A stretch of DNA of 64,000 nucleotides from Castor canadensis (lineage: Eukaryota; Chordata; Mammalia; Rodentia; Castoridae). Positions 54,120 through 64,000 of the stretch are shown piece after piece (positions within the stretch are counted from its first letter, which is position 1; every line of letters begins with the position of its first letter). The stretch covers positions 129,955,866 through 130,019,865 of the forward strand of contig NC_133386.1 of the NCBI RefSeq assembly GCF_047511655.1. The letters are read 5' to 3'. The position numbers and the translations under genes are program-made. The notes under the pieces were generated by a model. The model made no database searches. It was not told the origin of the DNA and was given only the letters and a program-made list of their open reading frames with translations.

Positions 54120-57100
54120 AACTTATATGTTTTTTTAAACATCATCACAAAAATAAACTAGAAAATGCAATATGTTATATGCCAATGGTCATGGTCACAT
54201 GTACATTCCACAGTAACATCTGATAATGAAATGAGAACACTGTTATAATACTTTGCAAACTATCAAAACTATCTTTCTTTTGAGACCTCAAGTGGATCAA
54301 TTATATCAAGTATTTGACTAATAAGTTCCAGATTCATTAGTAAGAATTTCCACAATGAATTCATGCAAAATACCTGATTGTTTTTTCATAAAGGGACAAT
54401 AAATTTTTAAAAACCCGTCTGATGATATACTTTTATGTAATCATGAGTAAATTCCAAATTCTACAGGGCCAGGAAAGGACTCTAATAGGTACTGTAACTG
54501 CTTACTATAGGTATTAAGGCAACAAAGTCACTGCCCAGAGTTCAATCTTTCATAAGTTATCAAGGCTCAAAAGGAGGCAAAATCTGCCAAGTGGTTTAAA
54601 AAGATAATGTTTTCACAAGTGAATCAGAAGAGAGAGCACACATGTACTAACATGAGCACATTCCAACCAAGAGAAAAACATCTTGATTGAGTTCTGAGAG
54701 TTGTCCAAATGTTTTACTTCTGTCATATGAAGTACCACATTCAAGAAAACCTTTTCCATTATGCTATATTTTTTCATTAAGGTTGAAAATTCCATGAAAG
54801 TACAAATATTTCTATTTTGCTCACTTATTCCACAAATACCTTGTGTCTGTCTCTAATAAGATGCCCAGCAAATGCTTGTGGCATGGATAAACAACCAAAT
54901 AAATAAATGAACAAGACAATCATTGTTCTAACTTAATGGCTCAGGTATTTAATGACTATATAAATTACTGATTTTTAAGAATATCATTGAAATCAGAATA
55001 TAGGAATAAAAATTCAGTCCCATCACATCAGAGACAATTTGTTAAAAAGGCTCTCTCACATCTAGCATGGTTTCCCCTACCATCTAGTCTACTGAATGGG
55101 GCAGAACGACCTTATTCTGTGCAAGACAGTGTTTTTCACTTGCCAAATGTTAGGATTTATTTCTTTTTAGCATCCTCAGGATTTTACTCCTTGTATAAAG
55201 ATTTTTGTATGTGACAAAAATCTTTTGTATAAAAGAGTGTAACAATTGTTATGGGTGAACTTTTTTGGTTGTTTTTTTTGGGGGGGAGGGTTGGGGGGTG
55301 TTTATAATAGAGCCCAGGAATCCTTGTGGTTTGACTATCCAAACTTTCCTGGAAATGGTCATCAGACACATCAGAAAACTGCCTTTCTTCCTGCCAGTTT
55401 CATTCCTTTCCAGGAATAAACTCAAAAGAAACCCTTGAGCAAGAGCTCCCCAGTGACATCCCCTAATGATTAAACTAATTCTCTCACCACAAAAAAAGTG
55501 AAGAAATATCAGTCTCATAACCTTTAAGAGACTGAGCACATTACCAGAATCATTAAAACTTAATAGTTATTCAAACAAGGCTAATCCTAAACTTTTGCAC
55601 TTTTTCCTTCCCCTCTAATAATTACCTGCTCTCTATTTAAATGTTTAATAGAGAACTAGAACCAAACAAAGCACGTTATTTTTTCTTACAAATTATTCTA
55701 ATTAAACACTAGTGCGACAGCAGCAAAATGTATTTACAAACAAAGACCAATGACTAGGATTTCAAAGCATCTGACTGTTTAGTCTAAGCCTTTGCATGTT
55801 GTCCAACTTTCATCTGAAGCAAAAATGAAGGCTCCTGTTGGAAGTCACTGTAACAGAACAAATATCATTTGAGGCTCTGCCAGTGCTACAAACAATTACC
55901 AAGTCCACAAAGAGCTCTTCTTTCTCCTTTCTTTCCATGAAAAAGAACAAGGCAACAAGCAGGATGCATCCAGCTGGGCTTCTTTTGAGGAGAGCTCTCT
56001 GTAATCAAACTCAACAGTTGCTTCTGGGGCATCAAACACCAAGAGGCTGCTTTCTGCAGAAAATAAATAAGCAGATATCAAACATTCATGGAAGTTTTGA
56101 TGAAGAAACTTTCTCGGTCTTTCCACATAGCAGACACTGAGCTACTGACATGTGTTCTACCTAGAAATAAGCACAGGACTTTTATTTTTCAGTCTGAATT
56201 CTATGTTATTAATTTGGACACTGCAATGATAAACTGACAAAGTAATGAACATTGTGTAAACCTAGTTTTTGTATCAGAAACCTCATTGATGCAAGAGCAT
56301 CAAAATATTCTTGTCATTCACCACTTCATTCACACATAGCGTTTACATTCCCTAAAGACATTAAGAAAAAAAGTAAGAACTAATCTGAAATTGTTTTGTG
56401 AAATAACAAGGCAAAACATTTCCTTTAAAACACAGATTTATTATGCCACATATTACCACAATGGAAAGAATGTCCTCAAAAAGAAGAAAGAAACAAGAAC
56501 AATTTGCCTTATTCTTTCAGCTATTCATTTAAGTCTGAAGAGTTAATCAGTGAATAATAAACCTCAATGCTATGCATAAAAATACAAATGTCAATAATAT
56601 TAGACACAGATGGGCACACTTACAATCAGACACTTGGATATAACATGTTAAAAAGTCAAAAGTATAAAATAATCCAATGGAAAAGAAAAGCCTATTCAGA
56701 AAATGAAGAACTTAAGGTATGTAGTGTCACTCAATTTATTAATTGCTGCAATGACATTGCTGTTGCTTGCCAGATTTTTGTGTCCCTCTATCATGAATGT
56801 CATCCTCACTCCCCAAACTCTGTTACCCCAGCAGATAGATCTTTAGGAAAGAAATTATTCCACATTTATCAAAAGTATAAGACCTTGAGGAATGACACAT
56901 TTCAGGGGAGAGTAATGTTGAAAAAGGAAAATCTCCATCCTGAACACTTTAACCTTGGTGATGTAATTGTTCCTGAAAAGTATGCTTGTGGTTTTCATCC
57001 CTAAATTCATCCATTTACCTGTCACAAGTCACTGGCAACCAGGTCTACTGATCTAATATCAAGAGAGGACAGCAATTAAGACAAGAAATCATAGCACCCA

Positions 57101-57515
57101 TCCCAGTTACCTGCCAATGTCACATGAAAGTTCAGATGTGACCTCCAAATTCTCAGCACACCCGACTTACACAGGACATTACTTTAGTAAATGATAATTA
57201 TGATTTGTAACAATGTCTATACAATTTCAAGCCACCTAATACATAAATTTATTTTTTAAATGATAAAAATAAAACCTCAAAAGCAAAGTAACTGTTGTTT
57301 GTCATTAACCACTTCAAACAAATCTTTGCTTGAGATTTGTTCAAAGACAAGCTTAAATTTATTGCTTTCCAGTCAATTAGTTGTGCCGCTTTATAAATAC
57401 TAATAGTTGTAATTAACATCCAGGCTTTAAACTCAAAATAACTTAAGTCAAATTCTATTTTATATACACATGAACTATCTTAAAAAAAAAAAAAAACTTG
57501 GTCTATTTACTTCTC
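54120..57515. other. Noncoding sequence; longest frame 145 codons, unassigned
   Basis: No recognisable gene. The open frame 56567-57004 (+) has a low-complexity-free but unfamiliar sequence, no obvious domain, and no visible promoter or splice context, so it is not called as a gene. A G-rich tract at 55280-55298 is noted separately. Confidence 0.4.
55280..55298 (+). other. Potential G-quadruplex tract
   Basis: G-runs of 7, 3 and 6, separated by A and TT, follow a T-run. The 7-G run can supply two G-triplets, so a four-run quadruplex motif is present. Confidence 0.6.
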
Positions 57516-57519
57516 TAAG

Positions 57520-57660
57520 AGTCAGTTCTGTTACCATAATGGGAATCATAGTAGCACCTACTTCAGAGGGTTCTTGGCAATGTTAAATGAGATGAGAGAG
57601 ATAAAGAGTGTAATTGTGCCAAGAACATAGTAAACCCTCAATGTGCACTATTTTCATTTT
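57520..57660 (+). mobile_element. MIR fragment
   Basis: 'gggaatcatagtagcaccta', 'gttcttggcaatgttaaatg', 'agatgagagagataaagagt' and 'catagtaaaccctcaatgtg' fit the MIR 3' half ('aataatagtacctacctcatagggttgttgtgaggattaaatgagataa ... agcacagtgcctggcacatagtaagcactcaataaatg'). Confidence 0.75.
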
Positions 57661-59205
57661 TCAAGAATATGATTAATATTTGCCGAGAAATACATTCTTG
57701 GATATAGGATAAATGATTGAAACTGAGACTAATTCATGTAGTTTATATATATTTCATGTTCAGAAGTTGTATAATTTCTATAATAAATTCTTTATTGAGT
57801 TTGATGTCATTTTAATAAAATTTTGTTTCTTTTTTTTCAAAGGTATTTTATCCTGAAGTCTGTTATAGAAGAGTTCTTATGGCATTTATAGATAATGTTT
57901 GCTCAAAGACCAAATGTGGAATGTGGAATCACTGGGAGATAAATAAATCTTCATATTTGCTTCTTCCTATCTCTCATTTTCCCTTATTTATATAATTCAG
58001 GATAAATTAAAGAGACTCCTTTGTTTCATTCATAAAATATCTTTGCTAGGCCAGTATTTTGTAGCCAAATAATTCTTTATAAAATTAAAACCAAGACTTT
58101 GAATATAAAAGCTTTCAATGACAAATGCACAACTCTCAGTTTAAGTTAGAGACTGTTTTGTAAATTCTCTTATTAAGAAGGTCCAAGCAATTGCCATATG
58201 CTCACAGCAGCTGCACCATCCACAGGTGTTAAACAAAAGTTACCATTATATGTCTCACCACAAGTTACACTATGGAAACTACACCCTCACTCAAGAATGG
58301 TTTAGGTGACCCCTTCTGATTGCATGGTCCTCCTTTGATACCATGCTGAATGCTATTGTACAATGTTGTATTTCTTAACTGATTCAAAGCTAACCAACAT
58401 TATAGATTCAATAACTTACCTCACAGACATAGACGTGTTCAGTTTGACTCTGGGCAGGCATGATGGATATCCCTGAGATCTGAAACATGCCGATGTTTCT
58501 CAGACACTGAATTGGTCATTGTCAAATAGAGCAGCTTGGGCCAGCTGAATTCATGCAGCCTATGTAAAGATCTGCCTATATAGCATGTGAATGTAGATTT
58601 TCCAATTGGAAAACTCCTTAGAAATTTCAAAAGATTGAGTGGTTCGAGTCATCCCTCCAGTCACTGCCTGGTTTTATCTGGTCAGCCAATCTTCTACAGA
58701 CACAAGAGTGGTCACCAATAAATCTCAGAATGTAATTATTCACAGCATTTCATAAGCACTGGCTACTCCTTTCAGATCATCAGCGCTTTGAAGCTTTGTG
58801 AGAGTCCATCTTTAATTTAGATAAAAAAGATTTTATTCTGTAGATTCTGTAATACATTCAGAAGGATGGGTGCATTTACTTCTAGAGTCATTGTTCTTCC
58901 ACTCCATGGTTTTAGAGGTGACATTTAAACAATAGTATTTTGAGCTTTAAAGTCAAGGGTAAGGAAGGAATTTCACTTTTAAGGTATAGCTCAGAGTATT
59001 GAGCAGTGGGCTCTGGTGTCAGAGCCAACAAAAACGAATCACTCAAACAAAATAAAAGAGCCAAAGTATGAACCCAAATCTAATCAAATAATATGTGGCT
59101 CAGGGAGAACTTTTCAATGAGAAAAAAAAAATCAATCCTCAACCAATATCCATAGCATACCAATGAATCAGAAAGGTTTTAAGCGATGTTGAGTGCTAAG
59201 GAAGA
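57661..59205. other. Noncoding sequence, no gene recognised
   Basis: AT-rich. No repeat family or domain-bearing frame recognised. Confidence 0.4.
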
Positions 59206-59209
59206 ACTT

Positions 59210-59432
59210 TCACCTGGGACTGGGTGGTTCATACCTATAAACTTAGTCACTTGAGAGTCTGAAATCAGGAGGATAGCAGTTTGAGGCCAGCAAGGAAAAC
59301 AGTTCATAAGACCCCATCTCGAAAAATAACCTGAACAAAATGGACTGGAGAATGCCTGCTTTGCATGTGACTGCTTGGCAAAGCCCTGAGTTGAAACTCT
59401 AGTGTCCCACCAAAAACAAACAAAAAAGCAAC
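59210..59432 (+). mobile_element. Composite B1-ID SINE
   Basis: 'gggactgggtggttcatacc', 'gtcacttgagagtctgaaat', 'agtttgaggccagcaaggaa', 'agaccccatctcgaaaaata', then 'gactgcttggcaaagccctg' and 'agttgaaactctagtgtccc'. B1-like then ID-like. Confidence 0.8.
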
Positions 59433-60175
59433 TCACTTCCTTCCCTTACCCTCCAATAGACTCTGAATTATATTGTCATAAAAACACTTTCTTTTTCTGA
59501 ATTCTTATTACAATTAAATTTAGTAATTAAACCAGTTATTTATGCAATTATCTGCTTAATTTTTAGCACTTCTGTTGGATGTATCATTTCAAGAGGCAGG
59601 AACAAAGTGTATTTTTTTTACTGATACATAGAAGATGATTGAAGATATATTGATTAATATATATTTGGTGACTGAATCTCAAGACTGACATTTCTTAGCA
59701 TCTAGAATATTAGATCTAGGGCAGACATTAAATCGCAGTTGACTCTACCTCTATTCTAATATGGGAATCCTCTCTCAAAGTACTTAATGGATGATGATCT
59801 TGCACTGTGAACACTTCTTCTAATGAAGAGTCAGTGAGTAATTGAGAAACAGAGTTCTGTCACTCACACTCATTAGAAATTACTTTTGTCTGTCTCCTGT
59901 ACCTTCTATCCATGTGTCAGTTCCAATCTCAGAAAAAATTAAAATGGAATCCATTCCTTCTATACAAAAGTACCTAATATATGGCAAGGTAGCCATGCTG
60001 TGCTCTTATAAGGCTTCCTTTCCCCAGACAACTGGTTGCTACTTTTGGTCCTTTGGACAGGTTAGGAATAGTCAAAAACGATGTTTGCTCTGGGATACGT
60101 GTCATTGTGGAGAACATGTCATGTTCCCCAAATTTTGCAGCCAACTCATCAAGGTAATATTGTACTTATTTATTT
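59433..60175. other. Noncoding sequence
   Basis: A 144-codon open frame (59842-60276, +) runs into an antisense SINE at its 3' end, which supplies its last third, so it is regarded as a chance frame. Confidence 0.45.
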
Positions 60176-60177
60176 TA

Positions 60178-60372
60178 TTTTTGGCATTACTGAGTATTGA
60201 ACTCAGGACCTTCTTCTTACCACTTGAGCCATGCTGCCACCCCCAGTCCTTTTGCTTTAGTTTGTTTTTCAGATAGAATTTCAGGCTTTTGTCTGGGCTG
60301 GCCTAGACTGTGATCCTTCTACCTCTGCCTCCCAAGTAGCTCAGATCACAGGTTTGCACTACCACATCTGGT
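60178..60372 (-). mobile_element. Composite ID-B1 SINE, antisense
   Basis: 'gagtattgaactcaggacct', 'ccacttgagccatgctgcca', 'gggctggcctagactgtgat' and 'aagtagctcagatcacaggt' are antisense landmarks of the window's usual SINE. Confidence 0.85.
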
Positions 60373-60374
60373 CC

Positions 60375-61495
60375 ATACTTAATTTTTAAATGCCCATAGC
60401 TACATAATTCTGAAGGCTTCAAGTTTCCATTTTTCCTTCCTCAAGGTTCAAGAAGTACCCAATTACTTTTCTTTTCAATACTGGAGATCGGACTAGGGCA
60501 TCAGTTCACTGGGGACATAGTACTTTTGCAGAAGATATTTTCTGGTCTGGAGAACAGTTTACAATGCTTTTAGGTCATTTGTCCTCCTGGCTTCTGGTCC
60601 TCCTCAAAAACTCATCTACCACTTCACTTGGCACATACATCCGTGTGTACTCTTAGTGGTTTATATCTCTTTCCTTGACAATCTCCGTCTCTAGACCATG
60701 AGCTCCTTGGTGGAAGAGACCACAGGGACCATGGTATAATTTTCCACCTCGAGACACTGTATAGTATTATAGTGCAGAGAGCCAGAAATTTTAAATTTGA
60801 CATTTGTATGACTGAGTGGGTCACTTCAGGCATTTTCATGGCTAAGTTATGTGTAAAACAGACATAAGAGCAGTGACAACTTCAAGTAACTAGCTTTCAA
60901 TTCTACCTTTTATTGTTTAACTAGGTAGAAACATTTTCATGAGTTTCACTAATTTAAAAAAAAAGTAAATTTTGTGTAAATTCAAAATGTAGCTGAGTAT
61001 ATAAAAGTCATGGTCAAACATATGCAGATAATTTTTGGAAAAAATAGGCAATGCTTCCCATTGTCAGTCTCTCTCCAGTATCTTCACCTGTCATGCCTTC
61101 TCTGATTGTCATGTTCAAAATCTCTTCAGCTCCTCTTCTGCCTGTCAGACGACTGTCTTCTCCAGAAATCCATCTCTGGCATCCCAGCTCAGGCTCGGTT
61201 AGGCACCTGATCACCTTTTAATGCAATTGTCTGCTTCGATGACTGATACCACACAACTGTGACTTGAGCAGGGAGTACGTTTGATTTCCTCTGCGCTCAG
61301 TACTCAGGAACGACAGACATCTTCTGGCAACATCCCTCCATAGCCAAGAGCCTCCACCTGGACGCTTGTCCTCTGCATTAGCCATCCTTGCCTCTCCGTA
61401 TTCCTGGTCTCCCCTAGACATTTTAGAAAGAAGATGCTTAGCTCTCTCACCAATTGTGCCCCCTTGCTCCCTCTGTGAAAACGCCTAGGACCAGG
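60375..61495. other. Upstream flank of the NARS2 CpG island
   Basis: No gene recognised. Open frames on the - strand at 61014-61516 are short (under 71 codons) and lack recognisable domains. A divergent noncoding transcript from the NARS2 promoter would lie here, but nothing in the sequence shows it. Confidence 0.45.
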
Positions 61496-61499
61496 TGGT

Positions 61500-62150
61500 G
61501 CCTTAACCCCGCCCACCTCAGAGCCTGGTCACGCCCCTTTCTCTACCCCGCCTCCCTCACCTTGCCTCTGGCCCGCCTTCCTAGCTCGGGGACACAAGGA
61601 CGCATGCTCAGTCTTAGCCTCTTCGTAGCGTGATGTCGTAGTTACGTTAGCGTGCTGACGTAGGCCGGTAGAAACGCCTGTTGCACCCCGGCGTCCGGAT
61701 GCAGTTTTACAATTAGTTCTCCGCAGTCGGTTGCTCTGGCTACTCAGCAGCGTGGTTTTTTTCGTGGAGGTAGCTGAGTGTGCCGGCTCCATTCCGCCTT
61801 GTTGGGAAGAGGAACGCAGAGGAGAGGTTCTGTGGACACCGAGCTGAGGCTCCCTAAAGGCAACAGAGCCACCCGAGGGCCCTAGAGCTTGCGAAGGCAG
61901 GGCTGCGGCCCAAAGCAAGGGCAGCTGAAAGGGAGGGTCTGCAGATCGTGTAGGAGTTCGCTGGGGCCTGGGCTGGGCCGGCAGAGGCCCGGGGCTGTCG
62001 CGCAATGCTCGGGGCCCGGTGCCTGCTGCAAGCCCTGCGCTCCTGCTCCTCGGCTCCGTGCGCGAGGCCAAGAGCTCCCGCCGCACTGAGCGTGCGGGAC
62101 GCCCTCAGGGCCCGGGGCGCTAGTGGGGAGCGCGTGAAGGTTCAGGTGAG
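61500..62150 (+). promoter_or_regulatory. CpG island promoter of NARS2
   Basis: CpG-rich and GC-rich, without a TATA box near the start codon. It holds CRE-like motifs: 'gatgtcgtagttacgttagc' near 61631 and 'gctgacgtaggcc' near 61655, the second close to the TGACGTMA consensus. The island covers exon 1 and the first bases of the intron. This arrangement is usual for a housekeeping mitochondrial gene. The exact transcription start cannot be read from sequence. Confidence 0.75.
62005..62145 (+). CDS. NARS2: Mitochondrial asparaginyl-tRNA synthetase, first coding exon
   Basis: NARS2 charges mitochondrial tRNA-Asn with asparagine in the matrix. This exon codes 47 residues starting [14 protein letters not shown], an Arg-rich, acid-free leader typical of mitochondrial import, then [20 protein letters not shown], which matches the start of the anticodon-binding domain (human: [20 protein letters not shown], from memory). 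The exon ends at GTTCAG with the canonical donor GTGAGT at 62146, in phase 0. The next human residues (GWIRS) would be in exon 2, outside the window. The start ATG has a modest Kozak context (cgcaATGc). Compared with human, the leader has extra Arg, Pro and Ala from CpG-rich codons. Confidence 0.92.
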
Positions 62151-62684
62151 TGTGTGGAAAGGGGATGGGTTTTCCCCCGCCATTTCTTTAGGAAATTATG
62201 TGGCACAGCTACATCTAGCTTTACTTTGTGCTGTCGGGTCAGACGGGACGACCATCTGGGAAAAGTTAGACCAGGTAGACACAGCAGGAGTCCGCGCTTC
62301 TCTTTTTCCTAAGGTGCTGTGACTTTTTGCAAAACTGTTCTGATGTCTACGAAATGCAGAAACAGATTTTCATGATACCAGAGCATTGCGTGTAATCTTG
62401 TGAGTCATACAGAAAAGTGTAAGCAGACAAGCCCCCTTCCTCCACCTTGATCTCAGAGTGAATGTCCACGGTTGTGTAATGGTTGTCCTGCCCTCACTTC
62501 GTGAAGGCAGAAACTGTGTGTTTTTGTCACATGTATTCATATGTCAGGAAGTACTCCTTCCATTAAACCTTGTCTGTTAAGCTTTTAAGCGCCTCAGTGC
62601 CTAAGATGGGGCTTGCATGTAATTTACGTTTTAGTAAGTTAGGGGAACGTGGGATGTAGTCGTTGGAAGGAGCGTAGGTGTGGA

Positions 62685-62885
62685 GCTGCCTAGCTTTAAA
62701 TCTCTCCCACCAAGAAACTTACTAATTGTGGGCGTTTGACTTAAGTGTTCTAAACTTTAGTGTACTTTTATGAAAGTGGAGATAATACCAGTCCCGACTT
62801 TATAGTCCTGAAATTTACATGGTACCATGGGTATAAGATATTTAGATCAGTGGCCCACAGTCAATAAATGTTAGCTACTACTATT
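62685..62885 (+). mobile_element. MIR SINE in NARS2 intron 1
   Basis: 'tgtggagctgcctagcttta', 'aatctctcccaccaagaaac', 'tctaaactttagtgtacttt', 'atgaaagtggagataatacc' and 'gtcaataaatgttagctact' follow MIR from its 5' part to its 3' end. Confidence 0.75.
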
Positions 62886-63351
62886 TCTCCTGCTAGTAAT
62901 ATTTGCAGCCATTCCACATAGAAGATTCCCTCTAACAGGAGCATGTTAAAGAAGGGGGCGGGGTGACCTCCTTAGATTGAAAGACACTGATGCAGTTACC
63001 TTGCTGTTATAGATCCTTGCTGTTTAGCATAATGACCAATTGGATCCTCTTTGCATTTATTTGAGTTTCCATATTCTTTCCATGATCCAAATCAGAAGCT
63101 TTCTTGCACTCATCTATTAGCTCAGCATTCATAAATGATCGTTTTTGTGTGCTAATCAAGAGAGGATTGGAAGATGAGCAGAACCTGCCTCCCAAGTTAG
63201 AGGTTCAATTTAGTGCTTTACAGTCTAATATAGCAACCAGTCACTTGTGCCTCTGAGCTTTTAAAACGTCTGAGTTGAGATGTACTGTAAGTGTAAAATA
63301 CATGGTAATTTTCAAGAGTAAACAATGCAAAAATCCCTCTCCTGACACACA

Positions 63352-63568
63352 CATTTTTTTTTGTTTGTGTATGTTACTGGGGATTGAACTTGAGCTTGTG
63401 TCAGGACTCTACCATTTGAACCACACCAGTCCTTTTGCTTTTTAGTTTGTTTTTCAGGTAGGGCCTTTGCATTAACTTTGACTCGTGCCAGCCCCAGACC
63501 ACTATCTTCCTATTTGCACCTCCGAAGTACCTGAGATTACAAGTGGGTACCACCATGCCCAGCCTCAA
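63352..63568 (-). mobile_element. Composite ID-B1 SINE, antisense
   Basis: T-run, then 'ggggattgaacttgagcttg', 'ctaccatttgaaccacacca', 'gtgccagccccagaccacta' and 'gagattacaagtgggtacca'. Antisense form of the window's usual SINE, in NARS2 intron 1. Confidence 0.85.
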
Positions 63569-64000
63569 CATATTTTTATGCTGCTTGCATGTTGATATAT
63601 TTAGGGCATAATTGGTTAAGTAAAATATTAATTTCTCCTATTTCTCTTTACTTTTAATGTGGTCACTAAAAACTATAAAATTATGTGTGTAGCTCACATT
63701 TTACTTATTTTGGACAGACATACTCTACAGTAATATTATTATTACTAGTGTCAAATATTAAATAACTGAGAAAGCAGAGAATTCCTTAATGCTTGAAGTT
63801 TGGGAAGGTTTCTTACTCAGGTGACTTTTCAGCTGAGCCCTGAAGGTTGTATTCATCAGGTAGTGACTAGGATGGAGTGGAAATGGCACCAGGATGTGAC
63901 CCCCAAGCAGAGGGAAATTGCTTGTTGGTGAGAACATGAATTTTGAAGTCGTAACTGTGTCTAAATCCCAACTATACTACTTGGTAACTGTAACCTGGGC

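Larger units (their letters stand above)
62146..64000 (+). other. NARS2 intron 1, partial
   Basis: Follows the donor at 62146. Contains a MIR (62685-62885) and an antisense composite SINE (63352-63568). No further exon was recognised. Confidence 0.85.

Noticed and set aside
56567-57004. 145-codon open frame on the + strand
   Set aside because: No recognised domain, AT-rich codon use like the surrounding noncoding DNA, and no visible promoter, splice or poly(A) context. It could be chance.
59842-60276. 144-codon open frame on the + strand
   Set aside because: Its last third is an antisense SINE, and the rest is featureless.
1-61500. TENM4 exons expected from synteny
   Set aside because: No EGF-like, NHL or teneurin C-terminal coding segment was recognised. 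The gene probably ends left of the window.
61529-62086. 185-codon open frame on the - strand across the NARS2 CpG island
   Set aside because: It is antisense to NARS2 exon 1 in high-GC sequence, where stops are rare. The protein is low in complexity and unfamiliar.
1-64000. CRISPR arrays, operons, phage or toxin systems
   Set aside because: The window is plainly mammalian nuclear DNA with SINEs, L1s, LTRs and a spliced gene. The tandem repeats seen are microsatellites, minisatellites or L1 monomers without regular spacers.

Overview
This is a mammalian nuclear DNA window, rich in interspersed repeats and poor in genes. The repeat set points to a rodent. There are many short tRNA-derived ID-like SINEs ending in a 'cagtaccac(c)' motif. 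There are also composite SINEs that join B1-like units to an ID-like tail, and L1 copies with unusual 5' and 3' ends. The composite SINEs resemble those of the beaver/kangaroo-rat lineage (Castorimorpha), but that species-level assignment is an inference.

The only firmly placed ordinary gene is at the right edge. A CpG island (about 61500-62150) contains the first coding exon of NARS2, the mitochondrial asparaginyl-tRNA synthetase, on the + strand, ending at a canonical splice donor at 62146. The rest of the window to 64000 is NARS2 intron 1. In other mammals NARS2 lies just beyond the 3' end of TENM4, so positions 1-61500 are probably the TENM4-NARS2 intergenic interval. No TENM4 exon was recognised.

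The most interesting locus in the interval is an uninterrupted 945-codon intronless reading frame on the - strand (29390-32227). It clearly belongs to the nuclear-pore POM121 family. It has a CpG-dense block just upstream, a poly(A) signal 68 bases downstream, a decayed ancestral start region, and almost none of the FG repeats of POM121. It looks like an old POM121 retrocopy kept as a protein gene. A second retrocopy, of the Golgi protein GORASP2/GRASP55 (51751-54115, - strand), is plainly a pseudogene with one nonsense codon and one frameshift.

Layout: 1-13 kb is unique sequence with a MaLR LTR, old L1 ORF2 debris and small tandem duplications. At 13.5-25.5 kb is a dense nest of transposons: an L1 5' half with about 135-bp tandem promoter monomers, a complete 1014-bp solo LTR with a 6-bp target duplication, two relatives of that LTR, G-rich L1 3' ends and several SINEs. 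The POM121-like gene occupies 29-32.5 kb. At 33-48 kb is AT-rich sequence with old repeats (MIR, L2, HAL1/L1M, Tigger-like, hAT-like). At 49-51 kb is a roughly 246-bp inverted duplication around a 1.4-kb spacer. The GORASP2 pseudogene is at 51.7-54.1 kb, and 54-61 kb is mostly unique noncoding sequence before the NARS2 promoter.

There is no sign of an operon, CRISPR array, phage or other prokaryotic system. All family assignments were made by eye from remembered consensus features, without database searches, so repeat boundaries are approximate.
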